64,000 nt of DNA, taken from positions 11,922,001-11,986,000 of the forward strand of contig CM069875.1 of the NCBI GenBank assembly GCA_036172665.1, written 5' to 3'. Below are positions 21,737 through 33,461 of the stretch, piece by piece. The stretch is from Prosopocoilus inquinatus. Lineage: Eukaryota; Arthropoda; Insecta; Coleoptera; Lucanidae. The notes under the pieces are model-generated. The model was not told the DNA's origin. It was given only the letters and a program-made list of their open reading frames with translations, and searched no databases. Each line of letters begins with the position of its first letter. Position 1 is the stretch's first letter. The translations under genes and the position numbers were made by a program.

Positions 21737-23774
21737 CACTGCTCCAATTAATTAACGCACCATGCAATAAAATACGAAATTTTCGATTTTTTATTAAAAA
21801 TTTACAGTAACTGGCATTCCTATGAAATAGCTAAGAATACGATAAATTTCCAACATTTATTTACATTTGATTATCACTTAAGCCTGATATCATAAAATTA
21901 AATCACAAGCAGGTTCATTAACATAAAATCAATTTCAATTTTTATGTCTAAATTCAGGTTTTATTCTTAAAGTGACTTTATTCTTTCTTGTTTTTGTGTT
22001 TCTTCGTCAATAAGCCACACAAATCTCGAAATTTGGCCAAAAAAGGATGCGCTGTAACGTGTTTTTTTTTTTTTTTTTTAGTTAGCATAGCAACCGAGAA
22101 AACAAACGGTGAAAAATACTGAAATTTTCTTCAAAAGTTTTAAGATTCAATTTCGATTTTCTTAAAGATATATTGCGATTATTTCGGAAGGCATTCAATA
22201 TTAATTCAAGGTAAACTGTCTTTTTTAAAAAATATGTTTTTCTAGTAAAGTTTAACTTATTTATTTAGGCCTTTTTTTCCTTTTGTCATTCTGCTTCCGC
22301 TCAGATGGGAGGGATTCTTTTTCCGTCATACCAAGTGGTGCCCGTGTGCTTGAATTCATCACCTTTTTTTTGGTTGGGCTGCTTCTTATTGAAGGAAATG
22401 CAGGTCGGACAAGATTATTTAAAGACAGAAGTCTCTGGATCGTGCTAAACAGGGCGGAACGTTTCTTTTAATTGTTTTGGCTTCTTTCGTAACAGTTAAG
22501 TAATTTAATTAGAAAACACGACAATTTTTGAATATTTTAATTTGGAGAAACTAAATCCCGACAAAGGTCGTATTAAAATTTTTGTTTCTATGGAGAAATA
22601 AGTACAATTTACAATTCTTTAAATCAAACGTTCTGATCAACCGATTATTTTGTAAAAGTAATAGCTATTACTTCACAGATTAATTTGTTTAAATCGAAAT
22701 TATCTATTTAATTGGTACCAATCCAGGCTGTTAATTTGTTTGAAAATAAACTTTTATTTTATTATTTTTTTGAAATTAAAAATTATTCTAAATTGAGGTA
22801 TTGACTGGATACATCCCGTAGTGTTTTTTTGTTATATCCAGTGACGCCCACCTTTATGTAAGTAAATATAATTTTTGTTTTAAATAACTCACGACTCTGC
22901 TCTCCATCATAACAAACGTTTAGCCAGGTAAAAAAAGGTGTAATTTAATTTCGAGATAAAGATGTTATACCGCTCAAGTAGCGGTACTGTTAGAATAAGA
23001 CTGAAGATATTGTCGAGTAGGAGGAAGATTCGATGTATCCCGAATCTCGGTGTGCCCAATGGTGTGAAGATGTAGAGAGATTGGTAATTATTCTTGAAGG
23101 TCTAGGAAAGGTAGACTTGGTGCAACAACCCGTGTTCAGACCATTTTTTGACACATTTTGCTTTAGAAAAGAGATTCGTTACAAGCAATAATTTTCAATT
23201 TGAAGTAAGAGAAGTGCGTGGGTTTCCAATTAGCATCGAAAATGTTTGTTATCGTCTTGGAGAAGCTGATTTGACATATCATGTGTCTGTCCAAGGTCCA
23301 GCCTTGTCTACAGAACACCGCACAGATCACTTGGAATTTCTTAAATTTCATGTAATTTGATTATAGGACGATTGGGGTCGAATTCTCTTTAGAGACGAAT
23401 CTAGGTTTTGTTTTTAGAAGTGTGATAGACGTGTTCGTGGATATCAACGACCAAAAATGTGGAAGGAATTGGAACAAAATGACATAACTTCGCTTATTTT
23501 ATGTGTGGATCGTCAATAACAATCTCTTATTCCAAGTAGAAGTGGAAATACCCGACGTTGGTGTCATTTATTAAAAAATTTTGTTTCTCAGATTTTTCGA
23601 TTTTTGATTTTGTTGGTTTTAATTGTATATTTTTACTTGTAAATGTTGATTTTAAAACACATTAAACAATTGTTGCTAAATTGTTTCAAATCAACGTCAA
23701 CCATTTCAAATTTTAAATAAAGAAAAGGAAAAATCTTATTTTACTAAGTGGTGCGTTAATTTCTTGGAACAGTG
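21737..23774 (+). mobile_element. degenerate Tc1 element, copy 2, with nested insertion and internal deletion
   Basis: The ends are CACTGCTCCAATTAATTAAC (left) and GTTAATTTCTTGGAACAGTG (right). Relative to copy 1 at 17,663 it carries about 900 extra bases (roughly 22,050-22,960) beginning with a run of T, and lacks about 390 bp of transposase after 23,455, where CGACCAAA joins directly to ATGTGGAAGGAA. The T-run suggests that the insert is a retroposed sequence on the minus strand; no target duplication was identified. A 62-codon frame in it (22,283-22,471) has no known relatives. Confidence 0.75.
23090..23455 (+). pseudogene. Tc1 transposase fragment
   Basis: The frame from 23,148 reads ...VQGPALSTEHRTDHLEFLKF, the block before the catalytic core in Tc1 transposases. 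After a frameshift near 23,355 it continues with DESRFCF, containing the first catalytic Asp, and CDRRVRGYQRP. It then joins, through the internal deletion, to the last 30 or so residues. The second and third catalytic residues are lost. Confidence 0.75.
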
Positions 23775-23790
23775 AATATTATTATACAAG

Positions 23791-23898
23791 TTCACAAGAA
23801 GACTTACTGTAGCACGAGTGGGGTTAGGGTACGAACGAGTGTAGCGAAGCGAGCTCAGAGTACCCCAACAGAACGAGTGCTGTAATGCCTCTTGTGAA
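23791..23898. repeat. GC-rich hairpin repeat
   Basis: TTCACAAGA at the left end is mirrored by TCTTGTGAA at the right, and the arms stay partly complementary over about 40 bases (TGTAGCACGAGTGGGGT against ACCCCAACAGAACGAGTGCT). At the centre is CGAGTGTAGCGAAGCGAGCTC. The GC content contrasts with neighbours. It starts 17 bases after Tc1 copy 2 ends. It behaves like a small palindromic insertion; a class was not identified. Confidence 0.6.
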
Positions 23899-23903
23899 AC
23901 GTA

Positions 23904-24513
23904 TACAATGTACTATTTTTTTTTACTTTGCATCATTTAATGAGCAAAGATATGAAAAACATTTTTAAAAATTGGATTTGTTTAGTAAATACAAACATGC
24001 GGAATTTTAATTGTAATGCATAGCGACACTGGCAACCACCGATTACCCCAGTTCGAGATAGCCGAGTCTGTGTAAATTTTTGGGCAAACTTCCCCTCCAT
24101 CAAATTCGCAACTTTCTTTTTCAACTTTCAGATGTCGCTCTAAAAAATTAATTTATTTAGGAAAGCGCGGGATATTTGAATTGGTAAATTTAAGAAAACG
24201 CGGAATATTCGAATTCATTGTAAAATAGTTATGTGACATAATTTAACACGGACGTATTTTAAAAAATATGGAAATAAATAAAAAAGTTTTTTTTTCAATT
24301 TACCATAATTATCCAAAATGCAAGTACAACGTTAAATAATGTGAGTATATTTTCACAAAAACATAGCTAAATAAGCGCAATATGCAAAGACGAAATTGTC
24401 CTTTCTAAAAAGATGTATTAAAAAAATAATTACATTAGGCACTTACATACCTTACATTACCGGCTTACCTATACGACTGACATTGACATTTACAATTATT
24501 CCAGGAAAGTGAT
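23904..24513. other. AT-rich DNA, nothing recognised
   Basis: No repeat ends or coding resemblance. The 63-codon minus frame (23,933-24,124) has no support. Confidence 0.4.
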
Positions 24514-25812
24514 AACTGTTTTTTATTTATTTACCAACTAGTAGGTCGTGATTTTATTTTATTAGATTGGCTATTAAAGTAAAATTAGACCAATTAATTT
24601 CACGTCATTATAACATGTGCCAAAATGTGACAATTCAAATCAGTTAGATCAACCGGTGTTGTCAACTCTCAACTTTAAGAAATATCCGTTTTTATCTAGT
24701 ACCTATGTTAATTCTACAAGTCAATTTGTTATGTAAATAATTAATTATTTTATGTCAAAATAGTGAACATTGTAAGACGCGATTTGAAAATTGCTGTACA
24801 AAAAGCATTTGTAAGGTACCGTTGGGGAAATAGAAAGCGGGACAGTAAACTTTCGTTAGTTTAAATCTTACTTCTAAATTTCGATAACTGTGGTAATTTA
24901 CTAACGTTCACATTAAATAAAATGTTTAATCATTCCGTTTATAATTAAAAATTATAACGAACAAATACTTGATACAAATACTAATCATACTAGTGTAATA
25001 GTTATTTTTTATTTTATTTACAATTATTGCCACGCGAAATAAAATGAAACAAAATAACAGTCACGCAGCCTTTCGATTGAATAATTGAATGTAAATGTCC
25101 GGATATTGATTGAATTAAGATTTCTAATATATTCCACATTCAAAATGTCACATAGTTCTTCTACAGGCATTAACTCCATTTGATTCTCGAATCGAAAAAA
25201 ATTCTCTTACATTTCCGCTAGAATGACGACATATTCTTAAGAACAGAACTCAGTTTAACAGTTTATTTCTGACATTAGTAAATTAATTAGAAGGGTGACG
25301 ACCGTCACCAAGGAAACTTCACACTATTAAAATAATCCGAAATTTCGTTATAAGACTTCTCTCACTGTTTATTTCCACAACTGTACCAAACGGACAGGCC
25401 TGATTTGGGGAAAATGGAAATTATTGAAAGATTAGAGGAAATTGTTGCAGTGAGTACAATATTTTAAATTCGTAAGCGTACTTTTCATTTTGAAATACTT
25501 ATTGCACATTGACGAAAAAACGAAACTCATTGAGAAGTTCTTCTTCTGGCAAACGTACTGCTAAGGACAAATTTTTAAATTACATGTTTAGAAAAGATTT
25601 GCAACGACTAATTAGGCAATATAATTTGAGAAATTAAAAATACACCTCGTGACTAAAAGAAAATACTGCAACATTGCTTTAGTCGCAGTAACCTTAAACT
25701 AAAAATTAAAATGACTTTCATTGCCAATGTTTAGTTACTTGCGTAAGTAACACTTTTTCCCTAAACTTTCACGGCAGATTTCGATGGTAAATAAATTAAA
25801 AAAAAAACAGAT
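24514..25812. repeat. MITE-like repeat, copy B, longer form
   Basis: The left part (24,514-24,690) and the right part (25,645-25,812) match copy A at 10,268-10,625, including the terminal inverted repeats. Between them lie about 950 bases absent from copy A. These include a short frame at 25,414 (MEIIERLEEIVA) running into a good donor, GCA then GTGAGT. Either copy B is the fuller parent and copy A an internally deleted derivative, or copy B received an insertion. Confidence 0.65.
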
Positions 25813-25938
25813 ATTATTAAAAATTGCATTTTAGGAAAGAAAAATGAAAAAAAAAGATTTGCTTAAATCGCTATTTCTGGTAGTAAGTAGAGTTGTGTCC
25901 TTCACGAACGATTGAATTGTTTCGAACTTGTTGACTAA

Positions 25939-26066
25939 GGCCCAGTTTTACAATGACGGTTTAACATTGAGCTGAAGCTTAAGTCCTTCACAACAATTGT
26001 TGAAATAATCGTTGCTAAGGGTTTAAGCCTCAGCTCAAAGTTGAGCCGCCTTTGTAAAACTGGACC
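25939..26066. repeat. palindromic MITE, about 128 bp, copy 1 (pairs with 58,263-58,389)
   Basis: The ends GGCCCAGTTTTACAA and (reverse complement) GGTCCAGTTTTACAA are followed by complementary arms (GAGCTGAAGCTTAA against TTTAAGCCTCAGCTC). The second copy has TTA on both sides, which with a G-rich terminus fits a PIF/Harbinger-type MITE. Confidence 0.8.
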
Positions 26067-27590
26067 CAAAGATCCGTTCATTTCGTTCTTTCGTGAACAA
26101 CGAATCTTTTCAAACAATGTGATTCAGATGAACGAAATGAACGAATCCTTACGCTACACCGTAGCTTCCAGTTTTATTCCTGCATTTTCACCTCTTGTTT
26201 TCATGTATTTTAATAATTAAAATATATAAAATGATGTATTTTAATAATTAAAATATATTAAATGAATCATCCTGTATATTTTAACATTTTTGAAGATTGC
26301 ATAAAATTACTTTACCAGTAATATAGCACAGTATATTAAACAAAAAGATATACAGTGTTCACAAAATAAAAAAAAAACACCACCTGTTGCATTATGTTGG
26401 TATAAAACATAAGTCCGCTATGAAACATTATTAAAATACTGAGTTGGCAAAGTATTTGAAGTTTTGTCATTGTAAAGCAGAGAAATATTTTAAATGTTGA
26501 AATGAAAGAAACAATCGTTAAATGAATTGTAAATCTAGGTAGGCAACGTAACACTCGTGGTTGTTCACTCCGCGTTTATTCTTGATCTGTCCTGTTGACT
26601 GTTTCATGTGACACATATTACCGTGAAATTTGTGAGAAATAGATTTTTTTTTTATTAAAATTACTTAATAAGTCTGTTCGTAGGGAGTTTCTGGCCGTCA
26701 AGCTTATTGGCGCATGGGAATCGTGCAGGAAATATTTTATAAAGAAATTTCACTGTAAAATGTTATGGAGCACCATCTTGTTAAATACCAAGCACCGCGT
26801 TGATACCAAGGGTTTTCAAATTTGCTATATTTGAGGAACTATTGATTTATTGAGAAGATTTAAATAATAAAGAATTGACCAATCAGTGTGTTATTTATTA
26901 TTCCTACCAGACGATTACTTTTTCTCTTGAACTGCATGTGACTGCAATTTAGTAAATGTACGTTTTCTTGTGCTCACTATCTGTTAAAAAAGGATTAAAC
27001 ATGAAGAATCTTAAAATTTGTAACGAAAGTTTTATTTCAAAGTGTGCTAGACGTTTAAATTATTTGAATTAGTGGTATTAGTTGCCTATGGTTACCATGC
27101 TTTGACATGATTGTTTTAAAAAGCAACATAAGGATATATTGCATAATAAAATGTCACTGTACAAAAATAGGTAAATAATAAAATGCCGGCCGGCGTGGAC
27201 CGCTGCGCTGCCGGCCGGGTAGGATAAGTGCGCGTCGGCCTTTAGTGTCGAATTTGCAAAAAGTTCTGAGCAGTGCAACAAACCAACACACTTGTTATTT
27301 ATCTGAGTATCAAATGCTGGAAACAGATAATTGGATCTGCGCGACAAGCCTATACATAATAATTTTTTTTATTGTCATTAGTTCCTACATATAGTGTGTA
27401 CCAAGAAGTTTTATACAAATGGAGAAAAAGTTTCTTACATTTTACAAAAAAAAAAATGTTCTTGATAAAAATCTCTGCGTGACTTGTAGATCCATAGTCA
27501 GCTACAACATTTAAAAAAAATTGGCTGGAATACAGGGAAAATAAAAAAATGATTTGGACCGAAAGCAAAATATTAAATATATAAAAAATA
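26067..27590. other. AT-rich DNA with short repeats
   Basis: A 31-bp AT-only unit is duplicated at 26,203-26,266. A brief GC-rich patch lies at 27,183-27,240 (GCCGGCCGGCG, mirrored by GCCGGCCGGG). No gene was recognised; open frames of 72-89 codons on the minus strand are AT-biased and lack domains. Confidence 0.4.
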
Positions 27591-28702
27591 TACCGGGTGT
27601 CCCGCGCCATGTGCTCACCCTTCTAGAATCTTTATTTATTAATCGATTAACCTGAATTTTGGAGACGATAAACTAAACAAAAAATGGTATTTTCCGAGAT
27701 ACTGATAGTCGTCATAGGAGTTCCGGTTTCGCCGGAAGTGATATCAACTTTCTTATTTTAAATAGAACACCCTATATATTTTTACATATTTGAAATCTAC
27801 GAAGCATTACGAGTCCGAACACGTATCAATTGTTAATTTTGGTTTCCATGACAACGAAAAAAAACTTTTTTATTTTTCAATTTAGAAAGCTATGAATCGC
27901 ATTTTTTCGATCTAATGCGATCAAGCGTTTCGAAAAAATCACTCCTTTGATGGTATTTTGATTTTTAATATTTTTACAGTATTTGAAATTTTCATTAGCT
28001 CTTAACTCATTTTTTTCGATAGAACCTCATATGTTTCTTAGCTTAGTTCAACAGAACATTTTCTTTTGAGTACACTGATACCAAATACGTCATATTTTAT
28101 TTGAAAGTCATTTGAAATAAAGGGAGTGTAAAATTTCAATAAGACATGCTTTATTTTAAATTATTTTCAAAGAAAATATGACGTATTTGGTAATATGACG
28201 TATTTGGTATCAGCGTATTCAGAAAAAAATGTTCAATTGAACTAAGCTAAGAAACATATGAGGTTCTATCGAAAAATATGAGTTAAGAGCTAATGAAAAT
28301 TTCAAATACTGTAAAAATGTTAAAAATCAAAATACCATCAAAGGAGTGATTTTTTCGAAACACTTGATCGCATTAGATCGAAAAAATGCAATTCATAGCT
28401 TTCTAGATTGAAAAATAAAAAAGTTTTTTTTTTCGTTGTCATGGAAACCAAAATTAACAATTGATACGTATTCGGACTCGTAATGATCCGTAGATTTTAA
28501 ATATGTAAAAATATATAGGGTATTCTATTTAAAATAAGAAAGTAGATATCACTTCCGGCGAAACCTGAACTCCTATGACGACTGTCAGTATGTCGGAAAA
28601 TTCCATTTTTTGTTTAGTTTACTGTCTCCAAAATTCAGGTTAATCGATTAATAAATAAAGATTCTAGAAGGGTGAGCACATGGCGCGGGACACCCGGCAT
28701 AT
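27591..28702. mobile_element. long foldback transposon, 1.1 kb, arms about 510 bp
   Basis: The left terminus TACCGGGTGTCCCGCGCCAT is mirrored at the right (reverse complement TGCCGGGTGTCCCGCGCCAT), and complementarity continues for about 510 bp on each side of a spacer of roughly 75 bp near 28,105-28,175. Differences between the arms are few. The right arm carries a tandem copy of ATATGACGTATTTGGTA. There is no transposase. The arms include TTCCGGTTTCGCCGGAAGTG, a motif shared with repeats at 47.5, 49.2 and 61.8 kb. Confidence 0.9.
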
Positions 28703-29918
28703 AAACTGTATTGGAGAGCAAAATGTTCATTAAAATTTGGATTAAATAGCAAAAAATTGTGCACACTTGCAGATTATCGATATTCCCAGATAAAAATTAA
28801 AAGACAATAACACTTCAGCAATTGTTAGATTACTGCGCGGTACGAAACTTCGTAAGATCCCGTTCCTAATAATATAAATATAATAATACACACTGTATAT
28901 GACAATTATCTTTTATCTGTTATCTCTTATCTGTTATGTGTTATCTCAGTTATCTGTTATCTTTGATGCGAGATAAAACTTTCTTTTCTGTCCTAACACT
29001 GGATATTACACGTATACAATAATATGGCATATTCCTAATATTGCAAGAACAATAATAAAATAAACTCTTCTCCGTTGCACTGTAAACAATCGAATATGTA
29101 TGTCGATACTTAGGTAAACATATAAAATTTGAAGATCTCATTCCTGCCTTTTTGATTGAGGAACGATCTGATTACTTTACTACCGGCTGCATTACAAGTC
29201 ATAGTATAGAAAACTGGCAAATAGTATAAAAAAAACGACTTTTCACATTCGGTACTTATACGTGGTGTCGACGAATTGTTACCAAATTTTTCCACAAATT
29301 CCCTAGATGGTTAAAATTCTCCCTGGCCTTAAAGTTTCATTTTTTTATATTTTAAATTAACGAAAAAGTTCTAGAAACTTTCTTAGGTTATGTAAAATAA
29401 TTTAAGAATGTCATTTGAATTTGTTAACAATTGAAAACGGCGAAATAAATGTGTCAACTGATTTTGAAAATTCCCTAGTTTGTGGAAAAGCTACCTTGTC
29501 CGTAAATGCTTTCCAGATTTCCCAGAATAGGGAAATTGACAGTACTAGAGAGAATTTGTGTGCAGGTATCCTATGTGGTGGACATTCTCGTGTGCACCGG
29601 CCGCTGTTGGTTACGTCTAGCGGACAGTGAGAGTGCGGGTCAATGCCCATGGTCAGACTTCATCCACGCTCTCAGCTGGCCGGCCAAAGCGGATTGAACC
29701 CATCTGCAGCAGGCCCTTGCCTTTGTACTTGTACATACATACATACATACATACATACGAACCGCAGCCGGCCTCCGTGCACTTGCTTGGTTGGCTCTTT
29801 AAATTGTCGATACCTTCATTTATTTATAAATGTGTTCTCGATACATCTTGTAAGTAGCTGAAGAATCTCATTAATTTTGTAGATGTATAGAAAAAAAACA
29901 CGCTTGATGACTCATGAG
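28703..29918. other. unassigned DNA with simple repeats
   Basis: A run of degenerate TTATCTG units lies at 28,909-28,963, and a perfect CATA microsatellite (seven units) at 29,730-29,758 within a GC-richer patch (29,560-29,800). Frames in this patch are open on both strands and unsupported. Confidence 0.45.
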
Positions 29919-32100
29919 TAAAGTCCGGATTTATATGTGCTAAAAAAGTGGAAAATAAGTTTTTTTTATGCGATTAAAATGGATCAAAATATGGATATTA
30001 TATGCGATAAAAATTTTATTTTACTTATACATACTTTAGAATAATAAAAACATAAATTGTTTCATATAAGTAATTTTAACACTTAACACTTAAGTAGTAG
30101 GATTACAAAATATAATCAACAGTTGATTTAAATTATTTGGGGTAAAATTTTGTCGTCTGTCTGTCAAAATATTTTTATAAGAGGAAAACGAACGCTCGAC
30201 ATCGCATGAAGTAATGGGCGCAAATTTCATGGATGCTACATCTTTGGGGTCCATGTCCAAATCCTCTTCACTTTGACCTTTTAAAACTAAACAGATTTTC
30301 CTCATTTTATTGTAGTCAGGATTACGTAATAGAACCTTGTCTAATTTTGCCATTAACTTCTCTCCTATCTCCCCTGGAATTGATTTTACACTTTCAATTG
30401 CATCATCGACCACTTCAAAAGAATCTAATAGAGCCGTCTGGGATGATTCCAACTTTTTAATAGTGGATATTAAAACCGAAAAATGAGTTTTAATGAATGT
30501 TAATTGATTCCCGATGTTTGTGTTCGACATGCATTCCTTACAAATTCTTAAAGCCGCTGAATTGGAATCATCCAATTCTAAGAAAATTTCCTTTAATTGT
30601 TTAAAGTTATCTGCGTAAAAATTTGCTGCTTCAAGCCACGTACCCCATCTCGTAATTATTGGTTCTGGTGGTAATGGCAGGTCAGCAGCTAATTCTTTAT
30701 AGTGTTGTATACGCAGTGGGGCTTTAAGAAACGCCTTTTTTCCGTTATTGATCAACTTATTTACTGTTGGGTATTCTAGTCGCACCAATTCAGCGAGCCT
30801 ATTCATTGCGTGAGCCATACAAGTGAAGTGCATCAGATTTGGGTAAAACACCTGTAAAGCCTGTCCTGCTTTTATCATGTAGGCTGCTGCATCAGACACC
30901 ATTAGTAATATATTTTCCGATTTAACTTGATTAGGTGCATATAAAAGTGTCAAGCTGTCGTTAATATAACGTGCGATCGTTGAATGATTTGTTTTTTCCA
31001 AAACTGCACTATTTACCAAATAAGATATTGGTGCAACTGTGTTGCTTAATACTCCTGCTAACATATCTGCTACATAACGACCGCAGGCATCTGTCGTTTC
31101 ATCAACTACTATATAAATATTGTTGTCGCTAAGCTTCTCTCTTATTTTCTTCATCCGTTGCTGGTAGCATATACTTAGATAGTTTTTCCGCAAAGTCGAT
31201 TCATTTGGAATATGACGATTGCAATATTTTTCCAAAAAAGTTCGAAAACTTGCTTGTTCAAGTTTATGCCAAGGAATGTTTGACTCTGCCATAGCACTGC
31301 ACAAGTCTAAAAAGAATTCATTTCCTGTGTCACTGCCCTGTGAGTTACTGGCTGTTGAAGAAATAAAAGACTGCTTAAAGTTAGACACACATCTTTTCTC
31401 CGACTCCTTATGGAGGTTTGTAGCCAAATGTTGATCAATCTGGTACTTTTGGTCTGACGACACCTTAAAATATTGTCAAAATGAAAATGTGATTTTTAAG
31501 AGAATTTGTAAGGTATCTACCTGTTTTGAGCATGCGTTGCAAAAAATAACTTTTCCATCTGTAGTTAGATGTTTAAATGCTTTAATCCATTTTTTCAATA
31601 GCTCGGATCGAGAGGATGCTACTTTCGGCATTTTGAAAAGATAAGCACTGAATTTATTTCGTCTTTAAATTAAATAAGAAAATAACAACTAATTCGCGTT
31701 GATAAATACACTAGTCACTAGTCACACACATTCACGGAGTTCTTATCTCAAACTGAAATGCAAAACATAAGTGCAAAATGCAAGTGCAAGTCGCTACAGA
31801 TTCCCAGAAAATCACATTCCGGGAAATCGTAAAATAAAGTGGCCAGACGTTGAGAAGAATAAATTACTTCTTGGAAAAGCTGCAGACTTGAATATTGACC
31901 GTATATGGAATTATAATGTTATTTATATCAATATATGGATAAATAAATAAATATGCGCTAAAAGTCTAAAATATTAAGTTATATGCGAAATAAAACTACC
32001 ATTTTTGGGCTTCTCTAATCGACAAACATATAAATACAAAACGCCAAGTTTAGGTATGTTAGCGTAAAAAACTTGTAAAAACTTATAAATCCGGTCTCTA
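29919..32100 (-). mobile_element. structurally complete hAT transposon, 2182 bp
   Basis: The 8-bp target duplication CTCATGAG stands at 29,911-29,918 and 32,101-32,108. The terminal inverted repeats are TAAAGTCCGGATTTATA (left) and TAGAGACCGGATTTATA (right, reverse complement), 15 of 17 matching. A two-exon transposase with no frame break fills the minus strand. The words TATGCGATTAAAA, TATGCGATAAAAA, ATGCGCTAAAA and ATATGCGAAATAAAA lie near both ends and may be transposase-binding sites. Perfect target repeats and an intact gene suggest recent insertion. Confidence 0.93.
30090..31631 (-). CDS. hAT transposase with N-terminal BED-type zinc finger, two exons
   Basis: This enzyme would excise and reinsert the surrounding element. 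Exon 1 (31,631-31,521) encodes 37 residues from ATG and ends with CNACSKQ at a donor GTAGAT. A 57-base intron (31,520-31,464) ends in TTTTAAG. Exon 2 (31,463-30,090) begins with GTG, read as Val inside the protein. The spliced product is 494 residues. Joining the exons completes a C-x2-C ... H-x4-H finger (CNAC, then HLATNLH), the BED-type DNA-binding domain. The first catalytic Asp is probably in VVDETTD and the second in LLMVSDAAAYM; C-x2-H (CMAH) follows. CDVERSFSSYKNILTDRR near the C-terminus is the hAT dimerisation domain. Unspliced read-through meets a stop in the intron, so splicing is required. The length is usual for short hAT enzymes. Confidence 0.9.
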
Positions 32101-32108
32101 CTCATGAG

Positions 32109-33461
32109 CAACAACTAAGATGCACCTCCTGCACGAAAACTTCGGCCGTAAGATCTTATGATACTGTGCCCGCCAAAAGAATGTAATAAGAAGTTAATTA
32201 TTGTTGCTATAATGTGTTCATTCGTGTGTCTATTTCTGCGTTTTTCGAGTAAATACAGTTTCACAAAATACTAATTCGTGGTCAGAGAATTCATGCAGAC
32301 TCAAGCTGCCAGCTAATATAAAAGTATACATACTTGTTTGATACAATTATTAAATCCAAAAGTGCTGATGTAAGATTAGTTATTTGTTGATTTGGTAACT
32401 AATTGCGTTAAGTCCTAAGAATCGAGTAAGGAATTGAATTTAATACACGGACCCCAATTTTCACAAAAATTATTTAATCTTAATTTAATAGTGTGATTAA
32501 AGCCTGTGATTGTTTGGGTGAAACAATATGATTGGTTGTTTCAAATCTATTGTTGACTTCGCCCTTAATCAGAGAATTAAATTAATAATTGACAATTAAC
32601 GATTTTTTGTGAAACCCACCAGGAGTGCATTAAAATCAAAATATCGTGTACTTCTTTGTATTAAATGTGTTACCTTAATTTCCAGTTAATTTTGAATATA
32701 CCGACTGTTTCAAATTGAGTGTGAAGGGATCTCCTAAATCGTAAGAGATACAAATTTGGTTAAACAGAAGAAAAGTTGCACGAATCAATGCCTAATTCGT
32801 ATTCATTAATAGAATGATCCTTTTCTTATTTCTTCTTGAGGTATTAATGAAATTGTAAAAAAGTCGATTTTCTCATTTCGTCTGTATCTCTCTTATTATA
32901 AATAATTTTGAAAATCTGAGTAAACTTACTATAGGCACTTTTTGATTCTGCTTTCGTCTTTCCGCAACCATCATCAGTTTCGATTTTTTAAATACAACTT
33001 ATATCTTTTTATTGCTCACTTCGATAGCAATTTTTCTCCTGATTGTGATGGTATACACATTTTCTTATCTTTTTATTATTCTATTCCGATAGCATTTTTT
33101 CTGGTGATTTCAGCGATATGTAATATTTAATACCTTTTCTTCAAGTAAAGTTAACTGATACAGTTTCGTCAGGATTTACTTAACAAGTAAATTTATTTCT
33201 AACTACTTTTTTTTGTTTGTTAAGTATTAACAACTAACATTCTATTGTCGGAAGAGGAAAAATCAAGAAATATTAATTAAATTATATTATATAATTACAA
33301 ACAAATAAGCAGCAATATAAACATAGCAGTATTAAATTGCCAAAACAAAATAAGTAATAACATGAACAAAAATCACAAGAGAAGAACATGACTTTGCGAA
33401 ATAAATAAAGTAAAATTAATAAATTAAAGCCAATCTTCTTAATATCCTCCACCGTTTTCAA
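32109..33461. other. AT-rich DNA, nothing recognised
   Basis: No repeat ends or coding resemblance between the hAT element and the LINE fragment. Confidence 0.45.

Noticed and set aside
22283..22471. 62-codon frame in the insert of Tc1 copy 2
   Set aside because: Hydrophobic stretch but no family resemblance; the insert is not otherwise shown to be coding.
30090..31463. Treating the hAT frame as starting at GTG (31,463)
   Set aside because: The GTG is the first codon of exon 2; an upstream ATG exon with good splice sites completes the BED zinc finger.
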